NCBI GenBank assembly: GCA_017403125.1
Contig: JAFQOR010000023.1
Span: 33,194 to 97,193 of the forward strand
Length of the DNA: 64,000 bases
Direction of reading: 5' to 3'
From: Alistipes sp.
GTDB taxonomy: Bacteria; Bacteroidota; Bacteroidia; Bacteroidales; Rikenellaceae
The translations under genes were made by a program, and so were the position numbers. Shown piece after piece: positions 53,200 through 63,139 of this stretch. Under the pieces are notes generated by a model. It did no database searches, was not told the DNA's origin, and worked only from the letters and a program-made list of their open reading frames with translations. Numbering within the stretch: position 1 is the first letter of the stretch; each line of letters opens with the position of its first letter.

Positions 53200-54042
53200 C
53201 TATTGTTGTGGTTCAGCTTTCTTCACATCATAATAAACACTCGCATATCCAATCCAGGCCCCAATAGCATCATTCGAAATATTGGATATAGGGTTATGTT
53301 GTGCAGGGAATATTGGGTTAAGATTATTTATTACATTGTTCTCCCACATGCTCCAATAGTCGTATCCGAATTGTGGCATAGTACTAAATCGAAGCCTGAC
53401 AACATCTTGAATATTAAACAACGTGGTATAACTTTTTATCTCCGTATAGTTTATTGGGCGATTTATTGTTACATACCCCCCACTAACATTACTATCAAAT
53501 ATACATGCAAGGGCAGGTTTATAATACATACTCTCGTTTAGAGCACACTCAACCATACAGGGAACATTATTTGGCGTTGGTGGAAGATAGGCTTTAATTC
53601 GATATAGCGTATCATTAACCCACTCTACACTAATATCATGCAATTCAGACGCTTCCGGTATTGTAGTAGTTGCCGACCAAGATTGCCCTGAATACTCAAT
53701 ATTCAAAGTATATGTTTCATTTTCCTTTCCAACAATCTCAGAACCCGTATATATAAATTTCTGTTGATAGTCCTCATTAAATCTACCTGTTAGAATCTCA
53801 CTTTCGACACCATTACTAACCGTCACTTTTGCCCATCGAACAATCATATCACTTAATTCAAGAGAATCAATACCACCATCATACTTTTCATTAAGAGAGA
53901 GCGAGACAATTGCATGCCTACCTAACTCGATGCGCCCATCTACAATAAGTTTTTGCTGATATGCTGGAACATACGATTCCTCTTTCAAGCACCCAAATAA
54001 TAGGCTAAAAACTATCAATACGAGAGATAATCTATAATTCAT
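53200..54042 (-). CDS. DUF4249 surface lipoprotein paired with a TonB receptor
   Basis: 280 aa from ATG 54042 (MNYRLSLVLIVFSLLFGCLKEE, lipobox LLFGC). Beta-rich segments include QQKLIVDGRIELGRHAIVSLSLNEKY, YTLNIEYSGQSWSATTTIPEA and VEWVNDTLYRIKAYLPP. DUF4249 proteins typically sit directly downstream of TonB-dependent receptors in Bacteroidetes, and here the gap is 5 bp. This suggests a substrate-capture partner replacing a SusD protein. The substrate is unknown. Confidence 0.85.
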   Translation of the reverse strand: MNYRLSLVLIVFSLLFGCLKEESYVPAYQQKLIVDGRIELGRHAIVSLSLNEKYDGGIDSLELSDMIVRWAKVTVSNGVESEILTGRFNEDYQQKFIYTGSEIVGKENETYTLNIEYSGQSWSATTTIPEASELHDISVEWVNDTLYRIKAYLPPTPNNVPCMVECALNESMYYKPALACIFDSNVSGGYVTINRPINYTEIKSYTTLFNIQDVVRLRFSTMPQFGYDYWSMWENNVINNLNPIFPAQHNPISNISNDAIGAWIGYASVYYDVKKAEPQQ

Positions 54043-54047
54043 CACAC

Positions 54048-56081
54048 TTAAAATTTGAATGTCCAACTTATTGATGGGATAATGGTATATAGATAATGAT
54101 GTCGTTCACTAATATATAGTTGTGTTGGGTGTCCTCCCTTAAAAACCGACCATGACAGCAATAATGGGTTCTTACGCATATAAACGTTGTAAAGCGACAC
54201 ATTGATTCCATTGCGTTCAAACTTATTTGATTTAAACCAATATGTAACAGATATATCTAAATGGTGTAAATCTGGAAGTCGGGAACCATTATAGGGTCCA
54301 TACTCTTTTAAGAAACTGCCATTGTTAAAATATACTGACATGGAATTGGTATATGGAGCACCCGTTGCATACTGAAAGGTTGTTGATAATGTCCAACGAG
54401 GCGAGGGTTCATATGACATATATAACGATATGTTATGCAATCTATCCGATTTTGCAGCATAGACTCTTCCTTGATTAAAATTGTCAAACTGCCTCAATGA
54501 CCTACTTATTGTATAGTTTGCAGTTATGGAGAATTTTTGATCATGATAGCCAATACTTGTCTCTATACCATACGCCTCACCTCTACCAGAAAATAACTGA
54601 TCTTTGCATTTATACTTCCCCGAAACCATATCTACGATGTTTGTCATCGATTCCACACACCCTTTCAAGTATCGGTAATAAATCTCTACTGACCAATGTA
54701 GTCTATCCAATAATACAGATTGATAATATCCAATATTAAAATTATGACTTCTTTGAGGTGGCAACTCTCGACATGCTCCAACATAAAAATCGGTGGCAAA
54801 CGATGTATTGGACTGTGGTGCAAGATGAATATACTGAGTCATCATGTTGTATGATACACTTAAACGACTATTGGCTGTTATTGGGAACGACAACATTATA
54901 CGAGGTTCAGGATACAACCATAACTTATCCGAGCAATATGTGCTAATTCGCAACCCCACATCCGCATGGATGAATTGCGCAAGTTTCCACTTGGAATCAA
55001 CAAATATATCAAACTGATGACTACTATCAAACGGAGTATGTATATTCGCTGATGAGAATGAACTTACCACATATTGCGGTTTGATGTTTCTGTAATTGTA
55101 TTCCATGCCAGCATATACACTTATATCTCCACGCTTATATGATACAACGCTACGCACTCCGAAATCATTAACACTTGAACCTATTTTCAACTTATTGTTT
55201 ACTAATGATACATCAAACTTATTATCATAGATTGATAAATATAAGGTATTATCCAGGACAACATTTTGGCTTATTGGAGAAGACAAGGACAGCGAAGATG
55301 CCATGTTCCACCAATTCAAGGTACCTCGACTGTCGTACATCATTACATCTAAAAATGTTATATCTCTATTAAAATGAGCGTTAAACATGAGCGTACCCAC
55401 CTTATCAATTTTTGTTGTCAAGCCCAGGCCAAAATCCCCAAACTCATATTTTATTGTTCTCTCTTGATTATTTATCATTGAAAGAAGCCATGATGCATAC
55501 GAATGTCGAGCAGATGCATATATTGCAGTTCTATCGTTAATTCTTATATGAGATGCAATATCCGATTCTATTATGCCGACATTTCCCTCAAATCGACTCT
55601 TTTGCGGGATATATGTATGTGTGCGGATATCCAATACCGATGACGCTGCGTGCCCATATATCGCAGGGACATTGGATTTGTATAATGTCATTCCGCTTAA
55701 ATGTGCAGAATTGAATACGGAAAAGAATCCGAATAAATGAGATGGAGAGTATATTGGAGCCCCTCCTAATAATATTTTACATTGGCCATTGTCTCCCCCT
55801 CTAACATGCAGTCCGTTATTACCTCCCTGCGTAGCCATAACTCCCGGAGTATATTTTAAGGCACTGATAATATCAACAGCTCCACCAAAACGAGGCAATG
55901 AGTGAAGCGCATGAATGTTAATCGAGACGTTACCATTTTTATCGGCAGGCGATATAGCAGTAGGTTTAGCCCTCACCACTATATCATCAATCACAATATG
56001 CCTTGCTGTAGTATCTCTACTTGCATAAGCACAAATGGGAGATAGTAGCAATAGTATTATAAATATCCGAGACAACCTCAT
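54048..56081 (-). CDS. TonB-dependent receptor (no carboxypeptidase-like N-domain)
   Basis: 677 aa from ATG 56081. The signal peptide ends near ICAYASRDT. A TonB-box-like stretch IVIDDIVVRAKP leads into the plug (RFGGAVDIISALKYTPGVMATQGGNNGLHVRGGDNGQ, with PGV and GLHVRGG). An outer-membrane beta-barrel ends in Phe (YTIIPSISWTFKF). The CarboxypepD_reg domain usual in Bacteroidetes SusC proteins is absent. It pairs with the DUF4249 lipoprotein downstream and lies in AT-rich DNA. The transported substrate cannot be read. Confidence 0.9.
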   Translation of the reverse strand: MRLSRIFIILLLLSPICAYASRDTTARHIVIDDIVVRAKPTAISPADKNGNVSINIHALHSLPRFGGAVDIISALKYTPGVMATQGGNNGLHVRGGDNGQCKILLGGAPIYSPSHLFGFFSVFNSAHLSGMTLYKSNVPAIYGHAASSVLDIRTHTYIPQKSRFEGNVGIIESDIASHIRINDRTAIYASARHSYASWLLSMINNQERTIKYEFGDFGLGLTTKIDKVGTLMFNAHFNRDITFLDVMMYDSRGTLNWWNMASSLSLSSPISQNVVLDNTLYLSIYDNKFDVSLVNNKLKIGSSVNDFGVRSVVSYKRGDISVYAGMEYNYRNIKPQYVVSSFSSANIHTPFDSSHQFDIFVDSKWKLAQFIHADVGLRISTYCSDKLWLYPEPRIMLSFPITANSRLSVSYNMMTQYIHLAPQSNTSFATDFYVGACRELPPQRSHNFNIGYYQSVLLDRLHWSVEIYYRYLKGCVESMTNIVDMVSGKYKCKDQLFSGRGEAYGIETSIGYHDQKFSITANYTISRSLRQFDNFNQGRVYAAKSDRLHNISLYMSYEPSPRWTLSTTFQYATGAPYTNSMSVYFNNGSFLKEYGPYNGSRLPDLHHLDISVTYWFKSNKFERNGINVSLYNVYMRKNPLLLSWSVFKGGHPTQLYISERHHYLYTIIPSISWTFKF

Positions 56082-56096
56082 ATAAATATCGACAAA

Positions 56097-56133
56097 CAAG
56101 AGGTCGGCCAATGTCCTTTCTGCCGACCTCTTG
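56097..56133 (-). terminator. Hairpin between the lipoprotein and TonB receptor genes (attenuator or terminator)
   Basis: CAAGAGGTCGGC (56097-56108) pairs perfectly with GCCGACCTCTTG (56122-56133). The U-run after it on the minus strand is weak (UUGUUUGUC), so partial termination inside the cluster is more likely than full. Confidence 0.6.
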
Positions 56134-56148
56134 AACTGTTAATTGCAT

Positions 56149-57435
56149 TTATCCGATCATTCTATCATACCAATTGATAAGATCTTCAACAGTATCTATA
56201 AGAGCACTGAATTTATTATCTGAAAAATAACCCTCAAATGCATACTTACTACCGTCGGGGAATACTACCACTGGTTCAACATCATAGTAATCAGAATAAT
56301 AACCGTTGTATTCTACAGTTTGTGCCTTGATATCGGCAACTTTCTCCTGGGTTGAATTATAGTACAGTACGGCAGATGAGTTACTATTTATCGCGTTACA
56401 TAGATTATCACACGAACGCTCACTATCATCACTATAATACTCTTCTATCTCATCCTTAACCATACGAAAATCACCCTGAGCAATAATTGCTAAATCCAAT
56501 ATACTCAATCTGGCTTCACCCGTTTTAACATAATCATACACATACGAGAAGGGGTCTAACTCTACCCATGACTCCGTGTATGTGTTGCCATATCCATCGG
56601 TCCAGGTGTATGTATCTTCATATATCCAATTATCAGGATTAGTCAATCCATATATTGCAACTGACGACTGCGCTACTGCTACCAGAGAGTTATTAACAGA
56701 TATTGTTGCCTGTGCACCTATGGATTGCTCTGTGAGAGTAGTTGTCACAGTAAACACGTAATTACCATTAAGATATAATGTTGCCTCGGGCGACATTGTT
56801 GTTTCGTTTGTTACGTTTGTGACAATAACTATCTTCGCATGCTGCTTGCCATCAATCATTAGCACAAACTCCATAGACAACGGTATATATGCCGTATATC
56901 GCTCCTCATCGTACACATTATCCCACGTCCATCGATAGTTTGATGAAGTCCATGAAATTTTAGCCGATGCGTTACTCCAATTTAGTATTACACTATTACT
57001 ATCTACTCTATCTATATCCCATTCATATGTATAGTCATTAAAAGTATAACTATTACCGGCTAATGGATTCATATCTCTATCATTGAGATCTAAAACATAA
57101 TCATAGTATATAGCACGAGTCATAAATTTAGCAAGACCATCTACCGAAAAGTTTGCAGCCTGACTCATTGCATTCAGCAACTCAAAGCTATACTCTGGAA
57201 AATCTGCATAATAAAAGCATCTTTCAAGTTCGTTAAGGGCATCAATAATCTCTTTTGTATCATTTGTATTGAACAAATCTACAAATTCAAGAGCAATATC
57301 CTCTAATTTCTGCTGATGTTGTCCCGGTGTAAGGGGAGAATTTTGCACGGGACCAGATGTCGCACCGTTATTTTCCTCTTTGCCGCATGCGACGATACCT
57401 ATCGCCATACACGCTAATATCAACATTTTTTTCAT
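56149..57435 (-). CDS. Lipoprotein of unknown function
   Basis: 428 aa from ATG 57435; an in-frame GTG at 57441 is possible. Lipobox AIGIVAC. The protein is rich in Tyr, Asn and Asp with beta-strand character (YNGYYSDYYDVEPVVVFPDG, VILNWSNASAKISWTSSNYRWTWDN). I do not recognise any family or catalytic motif. It sits between a smaller lipoprotein gene (22 bp upstream) and the TonB receptor gene, all on the minus strand. A role as an accessory surface protein of that cluster is inference. Confidence 0.75.
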   Translation of the reverse strand: MKKMLILACMAIGIVACGKEENNGATSGPVQNSPLTPGQHQQKLEDIALEFVDLFNTNDTKEIIDALNELERCFYYADFPEYSFELLNAMSQAANFSVDGLAKFMTRAIYYDYVLDLNDRDMNPLAGNSYTFNDYTYEWDIDRVDSNSVILNWSNASAKISWTSSNYRWTWDNVYDEERYTAYIPLSMEFVLMIDGKQHAKIVIVTNVTNETTMSPEATLYLNGNYVFTVTTTLTEQSIGAQATISVNNSLVAVAQSSVAIYGLTNPDNWIYEDTYTWTDGYGNTYTESWVELDPFSYVYDYVKTGEARLSILDLAIIAQGDFRMVKDEIEEYYSDDSERSCDNLCNAINSNSSAVLYYNSTQEKVADIKAQTVEYNGYYSDYYDVEPVVVFPDGSKYAFEGYFSDNKFSALIDTVEDLINWYDRMIG

Positions 57436-57457
57436 AAGCACTCAATTGTTAATTATA

Positions 57458-58057
57458 TTAAAAGTTTTTATTGGGGTCATACTTGCTTAATATACCTGAA
57501 TCACCATCCTTAATCAAACCACTGCCTGTTATAGTATAAATATCTCCGTTGGTTATTATGATTTTATTGTTATATACAGCATAAGTATAAGTTCTTGGGG
57601 ATTCACAATAATATACCAAATCGCCAATATATGTACCACCATTTGTTCTACCAGCAACCTCTCCATAACAATAATCTGGATCCCACAACCATGCATAGTG
57701 TATGGTTACGGTGTTTCCATCTAAAAAGTGGAGTGCTGTAATCTGGTAGTACTCGGGAATAAAACGACATGCTCCATAGTGCGCATCCGAACTCGTCCAC
57801 ATACCTGTATCGTAGAAAAAGAAGTCGCGTGTTGCATAATACTTATGCGTCGTTCCACCATACTTATAGGATGATAATAACTCATTGTTGGCTATTGCCT
57901 GGTTTATACGACTAAAATCCGATGCGTGCGCTACGCGAGATAGGTCTGTCCACCACCCTATCAAGGAAGAACTCGCCCTATCTTCATCTTTCTCACACGA
58001 GGTATATGATACCAATATTGTTGTCAGAAATAGACATAAATATAGAATCTTACGCAT
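57458..58057 (-). CDS. Small lipoprotein of unknown function
   Basis: 199 aa; lipobox VSYTSC, then an acidic KDEDR start. SSLIGWWTDLSR and YKYGGTTHKYYATRDFFFYDTG are aromatic-rich and lipocalin-like in feel, but no family is assigned. It lies 22 bp upstream of the 428-aa lipoprotein gene in the same AT-rich cluster. Confidence 0.7.
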   Translation of the reverse strand: MRKILYLCLFLTTILVSYTSCEKDEDRASSSLIGWWTDLSRVAHASDFSRINQAIANNELLSSYKYGGTTHKYYATRDFFFYDTGMWTSSDAHYGACRFIPEYYQITALHFLDGNTVTIHYAWLWDPDYCYGEVAGRTNGGTYIGDLVYYCESPRTYTYAVYNNKIIITNGDIYTITGSGLIKDGDSGILSKYDPNKNF

Positions 58058-58093
58058 AACATTTGTTCAATTAAGCATACTCACATCACTATA

Positions 58094-58150
58094 CAAAAAA
58101 AAGTAGCTAAAAAGAAACTGCTTATTGCAGAAATCAACTTTTTAGCTACT
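58094..58150 (-). terminator. Rho-independent terminator of the outer-membrane barrel gene
   Basis: AGTAGCTAAAAAG (58102-58114) pairs perfectly with CTTTTTAGCTACT (58138-58150), followed on the minus strand by a U-run (A-run on plus, 58095-58102). It separates the barrel/PD40 pair from the lipoprotein-receptor genes downstream. Confidence 0.9.
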
Positions 58151-58163
58151 CAACCGATACCTT

Positions 58164-58910
58164 TTAGAAGTTTACACCAATAGATATGCTGGTTACGCCA
58201 TATTTCGCCTCGTAATCTGCCTCTGCCCAATTTGCAATCTTCGTGAAGTCAAAGGTATGACCTACGCCTAAATAGAATGCGCTGAAACTAAATCCTACAC
58301 CGAGATTCATACCAATCTGGAAACGCTTGAACGCCTGCTTACCCACACCCTCTTCAGAGGTAGTAGAATCATCGAACAAATCCAACTTTTGGTCATCATA
58401 ATAACGATTATCGAAATAATCGACCTTTTGACTTCCGGCTAAATTTATACGTCCATTGAGACCGATATAGGGCGTAATAGATATCTTATTGTCGTTGAAA
58501 GATAGACGGAATGCAAGATTTAGGGGAATGTTCAAAGAGTGAAGGTTTGTCCTAATGGCGCCTCCATCTGCCTTGTACTTACCGAACGCTCCCTGATAGT
58601 TAAGACCATACTCAAGGTAGAGAGGAGCCTTATTTGTAAGATTCACACCACCAATAACTCCAACGGTAAATCCATGCTTCAAAGGCAAAGTTTTATCCCA
58701 CATATCCTGATCATGCTCCCATTTAAGTTTCACGGGATTGTAGCTAAAAGTCAATCGGGCATAGTTGTCGGTAGTCATATTCGACAAAAGACTGCCGCTA
58801 TTAGACGAGTTCTTAAGCTTCTGTGAATTTCCTGTATTCACGAACTGTGCTGATGTGTTAGTGACAAATGCGAACATGCATACAGTCATTAAAAGGGCTA
58901 ATTTTTTCAT
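58164..58910 (-). CDS. Outer membrane beta-barrel protein (PorT-like)
   Basis: 248 aa; signal peptide ends near TSAQF. The C-terminal barrel shows alternating strands (GFTVGVIGGVNLTNKAPLYLEYGLNYQG, LNIPLNLAFRLSFNDNKISITPYIGLNG, FQIGMNLGVGFSFSAFYLGVGHTFDF) and a terminal Phe (ISIGVNF). An N-terminal soluble segment (residues 22-75) precedes it. The gene follows the PD40 protein by 43 bp and is likely co-transcribed. No substrate is assigned. Confidence 0.8.
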   Translation of the reverse strand: MKKLALLMTVCMFAFVTNTSAQFVNTGNSQKLKNSSNSGSLLSNMTTDNYARLTFSYNPVKLKWEHDQDMWDKTLPLKHGFTVGVIGGVNLTNKAPLYLEYGLNYQGAFGKYKADGGAIRTNLHSLNIPLNLAFRLSFNDNKISITPYIGLNGRINLAGSQKVDYFDNRYYDDQKLDLFDDSTTSEEGVGKQAFKRFQIGMNLGVGFSFSAFYLGVGHTFDFTKIANWAEADYEAKYGVTSISIGVNF

Positions 58911-58953
58911 ACTTGTTTTGTAATTAAAGGTTAATATCTGTAAGTTTGAGAAT

Positions 58954-59937
58954 TTAGTAGTATTGGAATGTCAAGCGCCAAATATTAGCAGTCGCCGTAG
59001 CACTACCACGCTGTGATACAAAATAAATATACTTGCCATCACGACTCCATACAGGACTTAAATCATCTGCCGCATGATATGTAATTTGCGTAAGTTGGGT
59101 TCCGTCCAAACGACATGCATAGATATCGGCATTACGGAAAATGAAATCCTCACCCGATATAACAGACTCACCAACAAATAGAATCCATTTACCATCTGGC
59201 GATACAACAGGCGATGCATAGCTATGCTCGGGGTCAGCAACGATACACTCCTCGACACCCGTCGAGTAGTCTATTTTCCATATCTCATTACGATTTTCGC
59301 TATTTTTGCGTGTACACAAAAATGTAGTCGGTCCAATTGGACACGGATCGGCTCCATTCGTATAGCTTAACACAAAGTTACTTTCGATATTATATCCCCA
59401 AATACTCGAGCTATTACTCTCCATACGAGTAAAAAGTATCTGCTTCATATCAGATGTATATTTGGGAGAGCTATCAATATTTGCAGATGTTATCTGACGA
59501 CATACATATCCCGATACAGCATCCGTGATAAAGATTTGATTTGTAGCGCCACGATTCTCCGAGAAACATATAGTTTTGCCATTAGATGAGTAGGCAAAAT
59601 CCAAAACATTCTTGCGATTAGTACGTTGAACCGAACCACCTTGCTTGCCTAACTCCTTAATAAAAATATTGGTAGCATCGTTACGATACGACAGATATGC
59701 AATGTTGGCTCCATCATTCGAAACATCTAAAATTCGATTGGTCGCCCAACTGAATAGGCGTTTTGAGCGTTTTACCTCCGGCATGCACACATAGTCATTG
59801 TCGGATGAAATCTTCATAATGTCAAGACCACTCTCCTCGGGGACAAAAGGAATAGAGTAATCAACAGTTTGGGCATTAGCCTCCACTGCGATACCAATGA
59901 CGGCACCTGCAAGGGCAATAAGTCGTTTGATATACAT
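58954..59937 (-). CDS. TolB-like PD40 beta-propeller protein
   Basis: 327 aa with signal peptide MYIKRLIALAGAVIGIAVEANA. Repeated PD40/WD40-like blades include DVSNDGANIAYLSYR, FAYSSNGKTICFSENRG, PKYTSDMKQILFTRM, PVVSPDGKWILFVGE and PVWSRDGKYIYFVSQRG. It resembles the TolB and DPP-IV propellers and is probably periplasmic, acting in protein-protein contacts. It is the first gene after a 290-nt structured leader. Its partner may be the outer-membrane barrel 43 bp downstream. Confidence 0.82.
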   Translation of the reverse strand: MYIKRLIALAGAVIGIAVEANAQTVDYSIPFVPEESGLDIMKISSDNDYVCMPEVKRSKRLFSWATNRILDVSNDGANIAYLSYRNDATNIFIKELGKQGGSVQRTNRKNVLDFAYSSNGKTICFSENRGATNQIFITDAVSGYVCRQITSANIDSSPKYTSDMKQILFTRMESNSSSIWGYNIESNFVLSYTNGADPCPIGPTTFLCTRKNSENRNEIWKIDYSTGVEECIVADPEHSYASPVVSPDGKWILFVGESVISGEDFIFRNADIYACRLDGTQLTQITYHAADDLSPVWSRDGKYIYFVSQRGSATATANIWRLTFQYY

Positions 59938-60226
59938 ACGATATAGTATTGCACACCCGACCTCTATGTGTTTTTATTACTATATAAAGAAAGTGTGAGG
60001 TCGCACGCTTATCTATCAAGAGGCTCTGGAATGCCCGAATACAAATAAACTAACCCCACACTTGTACAGTATGGGGCGAGCATAGAACTGCCTACAATTC
60101 ATACTAATACAAGAAATGAGTGTTGTAGCTACCCTGTATTCGGTGAAATTTTCCAGATTTCTTGATAAGGATTAGCGAAACACTTTCACTAAAATATGTC
60201 TGCTGATTACACATCACGTGCAAACA
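59938..60226 (-). ncRNA. Long structured 5' leader of the PD40 gene (candidate cis-regulatory RNA)
   Basis: Between the TATCTTTG box (60233-60240) and the ATG at 59937 lie about 290 nt with nested pairing. CCGAATACA (60034-60042) pairs with TGTATTCGG (60135-60143), enclosing a CCCCA/TGGGG hairpin and a CTACAA/TTGTAG arm. A further CGACCTC/GAGGTCG helix (about 59959-60004) lies next to the start codon. I do not recognise a known riboswitch class. Confidence 0.45.
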
Positions 60227-60232
60227 ACAATA

Positions 60233-60240
60233 CAAAGATA
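60233..60240 (-). promoter_or_regulatory. Promoter -7 box TATCTTTG upstream of the PD40-barrel genes
   Basis: The minus strand reads TATCTTTG about 300 bp from the PD40 start codon. It is the only good -7 box seen in this spacer for that gene. Confidence 0.55.
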
Positions 60241-60319
60241 TGCTATTTTATTCTAATAAAAAAAATTTTTTACAATAATTTTAGTATTATATACAACATG
60301 GCGGCTTTGGCTGATTTAC

Positions 60320-60383
60320 TGCCATAATGGCAAGGCAAGATCGTAACAAATGTCATAATGTCTTCTGCAACTGACATAATATC
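60320..60383. promoter_or_regulatory. Three TGNCA-TAA-TGNCA-type palindromes upstream of clpB
   Basis: TGCCATAATGGC (60320-60331, extending to a full TGCCA-TAA-TGGCA palindrome), TGTCATAATGTC (60351-60362) and TGACATAATATC (60372-60383). Start-to-start spacings are 31 and 21 bp, the last site ending 74 bp before the clpB ATG. This is a plausible heat-shock or repressor site. No CIRCE element was seen. The remaining spacer to 60457 has no gene. Confidence 0.6.
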
Positions 60384-60457
60384 TTCTTTTTGCAAGTGGC
60401 AGGAGTTTTGAAACATTCGAAGCAAGAGGTTAGACGAACAACAAAACAAAATGCAAT

Positions 60458-63049
60458 ATGAACATTAACACATTGACAATCAAAGCACAGGAGTTATTGC
60501 AGGAGGCAATGGCTCTGGCACGCGAGAACAAGCAGCAGGCACTGGAACCGCTACATATTCTCGCCGCAGCAATCAAGGATGACAACTCTCTTGGCAGCTA
60601 CGTGCTCTCGCGCGTGGGAGCAAACCTCGCAACGCTACGTAGCGAGGTCGCGGAGGGCATAAAGCGCCTGCCACGCATCGAGGGTGGCGACGACAACACC
60701 TATTTCTCGCGCGAAAGCTCGGCCGTGATACAGCGTGCCGTAGAACTAACAGCCTCATTTGGCGACCGCTACGCCTCGGTAGAGCACATTGTTGCCGCCA
60801 TGGCGAAGGAGCGTTCGTCGGCACGCGACATACTGCATCGCGCGGGGATAAGCGAGGAGCAGATAGTGGCAGCCATAAAGGAGTTTCGTCGCGGCTCTAC
60901 CATATCGTCATCCACCGAGAGCATGGAGTTTGACGCTCTGGGCAAGTATGCCATAAACCTGAACGAGGGTGCGCGTAGTGGCAAGCTCGACCCCGTTATC
61001 GGGCGCGACGAAGAGATACGTCGTGTATTGCAGATTCTATCGCGACGTACCAAGAACAACCCCATCCTTGTTGGTGAGGCGGGTGTGGGTAAGACGGCCA
61101 TTGCCGAGGGCATAGCACACCGCATAGTGAGTGGCGACGTGCCCGAAAACCTGCGCCACAAGACCATATATTCGCTCGACATGGGAGCCTTGATTGCGGG
61201 AGCGAAGTACAAAGGCGAGTTCGAGGAGCGATTGAAGGCGGTTGTCAAGGAGGTCACGGCATCAGAGGGGGAAGTGCTACTCTTCATAGACGAGATACAC
61301 ACGTTGGTAGGTGCGGGCAAGGGTGATGGTGCGATGGATGCAGCCAACATTCTAAAACCGGCGTTGGCGCGTGGCGAGCTTCGCACAATTGGCGCCACGA
61401 CGCTCGACGAATATCAGAAGTATTTCGAGCAAGACAAGGCGTTGGAGCGTCGTTTCCAGAAGGTTATGGTGGCAGAGCCAACAGTCGAAGATGCCATATC
61501 CATCATGCGTGGATTGAAGGAGCGCTACGAGAGTCACCACCGCGTGCGTATCAAGGACGAGGCGATAGTTGCCTCGGTGGAGCTCTCGCATCGCTACATC
61601 ACCGAGCGCTTTCTGCCCGACAAGGCGATAGACCTTGTGGATGAGGCGGCAGCGCGACTACGATTGGAGATGAACTCTGTGCCGGAGGAGATAGACCAAC
61701 TCGACCGCCACATACGTCAGCTCGAAATCGAGCGCGAGGCGATACGTCGCGAGGGTGACGACGAACGCATAAAGCGTCTCGAAAGCGACATCGACGAGAA
61801 GAGGGCGCAGTGTTCGGCGCTTCGTGCCAAGTGGCAGGCAGAGCGCGAGCGTCTGAACGAGTTGCAACAGACCAAGGAGCGTATCGAACAGGCGAAAATC
61901 GAGGCACAGCAGGCGGAGCGCAGTGGCGACTACGGACGTGTTGCAGAGCTACGCTACGGCACCATTGTCGAGCTCGAACGTCGCGTGGCAACCTTGGAGG
62001 AGGAGCTACGTCTTTCGTCCGACACAGCAATGATAAAGGAGGAGGTAGATGCCGAAGATATTGCCGAGGTGGTATCGCGATGGACGGGAATACCTGTGAA
62101 GCGCATGCTCTCGTCGGAGCGCGAGAAGTTGCTAAACATGGAGGCAGAGCTACACCGCAGAATCGTAGGTCAGGATAACGCCATAGAGGCTATCGCCGAT
62201 GCTGTGCGACGCTCGCGCGCAGGGTTGTCGGATGGTCATCGTCCCATAGGCTCATTCATCTTCCTCGGCACCACGGGTGTGGGAAAAACCGAATTGGCAA
62301 AGGCTCTTGCCGAGTTTCTGTTCAACGACGATACGATGATGACACGCATCGACATGTCGGAGTACCAGGAGCGCCACAGCGTATCACGCCTTGTAGGTGC
62401 GCCTCCGGGATACGTGGGCTACGACGAGGGCGGACAACTTACCGAGGCGGTACGACGTAAGCCCTACTCGGTGGTGCTACTCGACGAGATCGAAAAGGCT
62501 CATCCCGACGTATTCAACATACTGCTGCAACTCCTCGATGACGGACGACTTACGGACAACAAGGGGCGCACGGTGGACTTCCGCAACACCATAGTTATCA
62601 TGACATCGAATATGGGGTCGCACATCATCGCCGAGCGATTTGCAGCCGCCGCCAATAACCCCTCATCCGAGCTTGTCGAAAGCGTGCGCGACGATGTTGT
62701 GGAGATGCTGCGCCAGCACTTTAAGCCCGAATTTCTGAATCGCGTGGACGAGATAATCATGTTCGAGCCACTGGATAGAACGGCCGTAGAAAAGATTGTG
62801 GATATGCAGTTGCGCGCCGTAGCCAAGATGTTGGGTAACAACGGCGTGGAGTTCATATATACTGCCGCAGCTCGTCGCCACATCGCCGACATAGGCTTCG
62901 ACGCACGCTATGGCGCACGCCCCATAAAGCGTACGATACAACGCGAGGTGCTAAACGAACTCTCGAAACGCATCCTTGCAGGTAAGGTAGATCGCGAGCG
63001 ACCTATAAAGCTCGACGCCGATGGCCAAGGACTAACCTTCGAGAACTAA
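60458..63049 (+). CDS. clpB: ATP-dependent disaggregase ClpB
   Basis: 863 aa Hsp100 chaperone that, with DnaK, extracts proteins from aggregates. The N-domain ([16 protein letters not shown]) is followed by NBD1 with Walker [14 protein letters not shown] and [13 protein letters not shown]. The coiled-coil M-domain spans about residues 405-520 ([15 protein letters not shown] to [11 protein letters not shown]). NBD2 has [30 protein letters not shown] and the C-terminal [17 protein letters not shown]. The M-domain distinguishes it from ClpA/ClpC. The triple palindrome upstream may regulate it. Confidence 0.98.
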   Translation: MNINTLTIKAQELLQEAMALARENKQQALEPLHILAAAIKDDNSLGSYVLSRVGANLATLRSEVAEGIKRLPRIEGGDDNTYFSRESSAVIQRAVELTASFGDRYASVEHIVAAMAKERSSARDILHRAGISEEQIVAAIKEFRRGSTISSSTESMEFDALGKYAINLNEGARSGKLDPVIGRDEEIRRVLQILSRRTKNNPILVGEAGVGKTAIAEGIAHRIVSGDVPENLRHKTIYSLDMGALIAGAKYKGEFEERLKAVVKEVTASEGEVLLFIDEIHTLVGAGKGDGAMDAANILKPALARGELRTIGATTLDEYQKYFEQDKALERRFQKVMVAEPTVEDAISIMRGLKERYESHHRVRIKDEAIVASVELSHRYITERFLPDKAIDLVDEAAARLRLEMNSVPEEIDQLDRHIRQLEIEREAIRREGDDERIKRLESDIDEKRAQCSALRAKWQAERERLNELQQTKERIEQAKIEAQQAERSGDYGRVAELRYGTIVELERRVATLEEELRLSSDTAMIKEEVDAEDIAEVVSRWTGIPVKRMLSSEREKLLNMEAELHRRIVGQDNAIEAIADAVRRSRAGLSDGHRPIGSFIFLGTTGVGKTELAKALAEFLFNDDTMMTRIDMSEYQERHSVSRLVGAPPGYVGYDEGGQLTEAVRRKPYSVVLLDEIEKAHPDVFNILLQLLDDGRLTDNKGRTVDFRNTIVIMTSNMGSHIIAERFAAAANNPSSELVESVRDDVVEMLRQHFKPEFLNRVDEIIMFEPLDRTAVEKIVDMQLRAVAKMLGNNGVEFIYTAAARRHIADIGFDARYGARPIKRTIQREVLNELSKRILAGKVDRERPIKLDADGQGLTFEN

Positions 63050-63065
63050 CCTCTGCCGCATACAA

Positions 63066-63098
63066 TAGCCCTGCGATAACCTCGCAGGGTTATCTTTT
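63066..63098 (+). terminator. Rho-independent terminator after clpB
   Basis: CCCTGCGA (63069-63076) pairs with TCGCAGGG (63082-63089), with flanking AUA/UAU pairing, followed by a TCTTTTG tract. Confidence 0.85.
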
Positions 63099-63139
63099 GT
63101 CCCTACGGCGCCCCCCTTGCCTCTCACTCCCGACCACTC

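Noticed and set aside
59938-60226. Cobalamin or TPP riboswitch in the PD40 leader
   Set aside because: None of the conserved boxes of these classes was found; only generic nested helices are visible.
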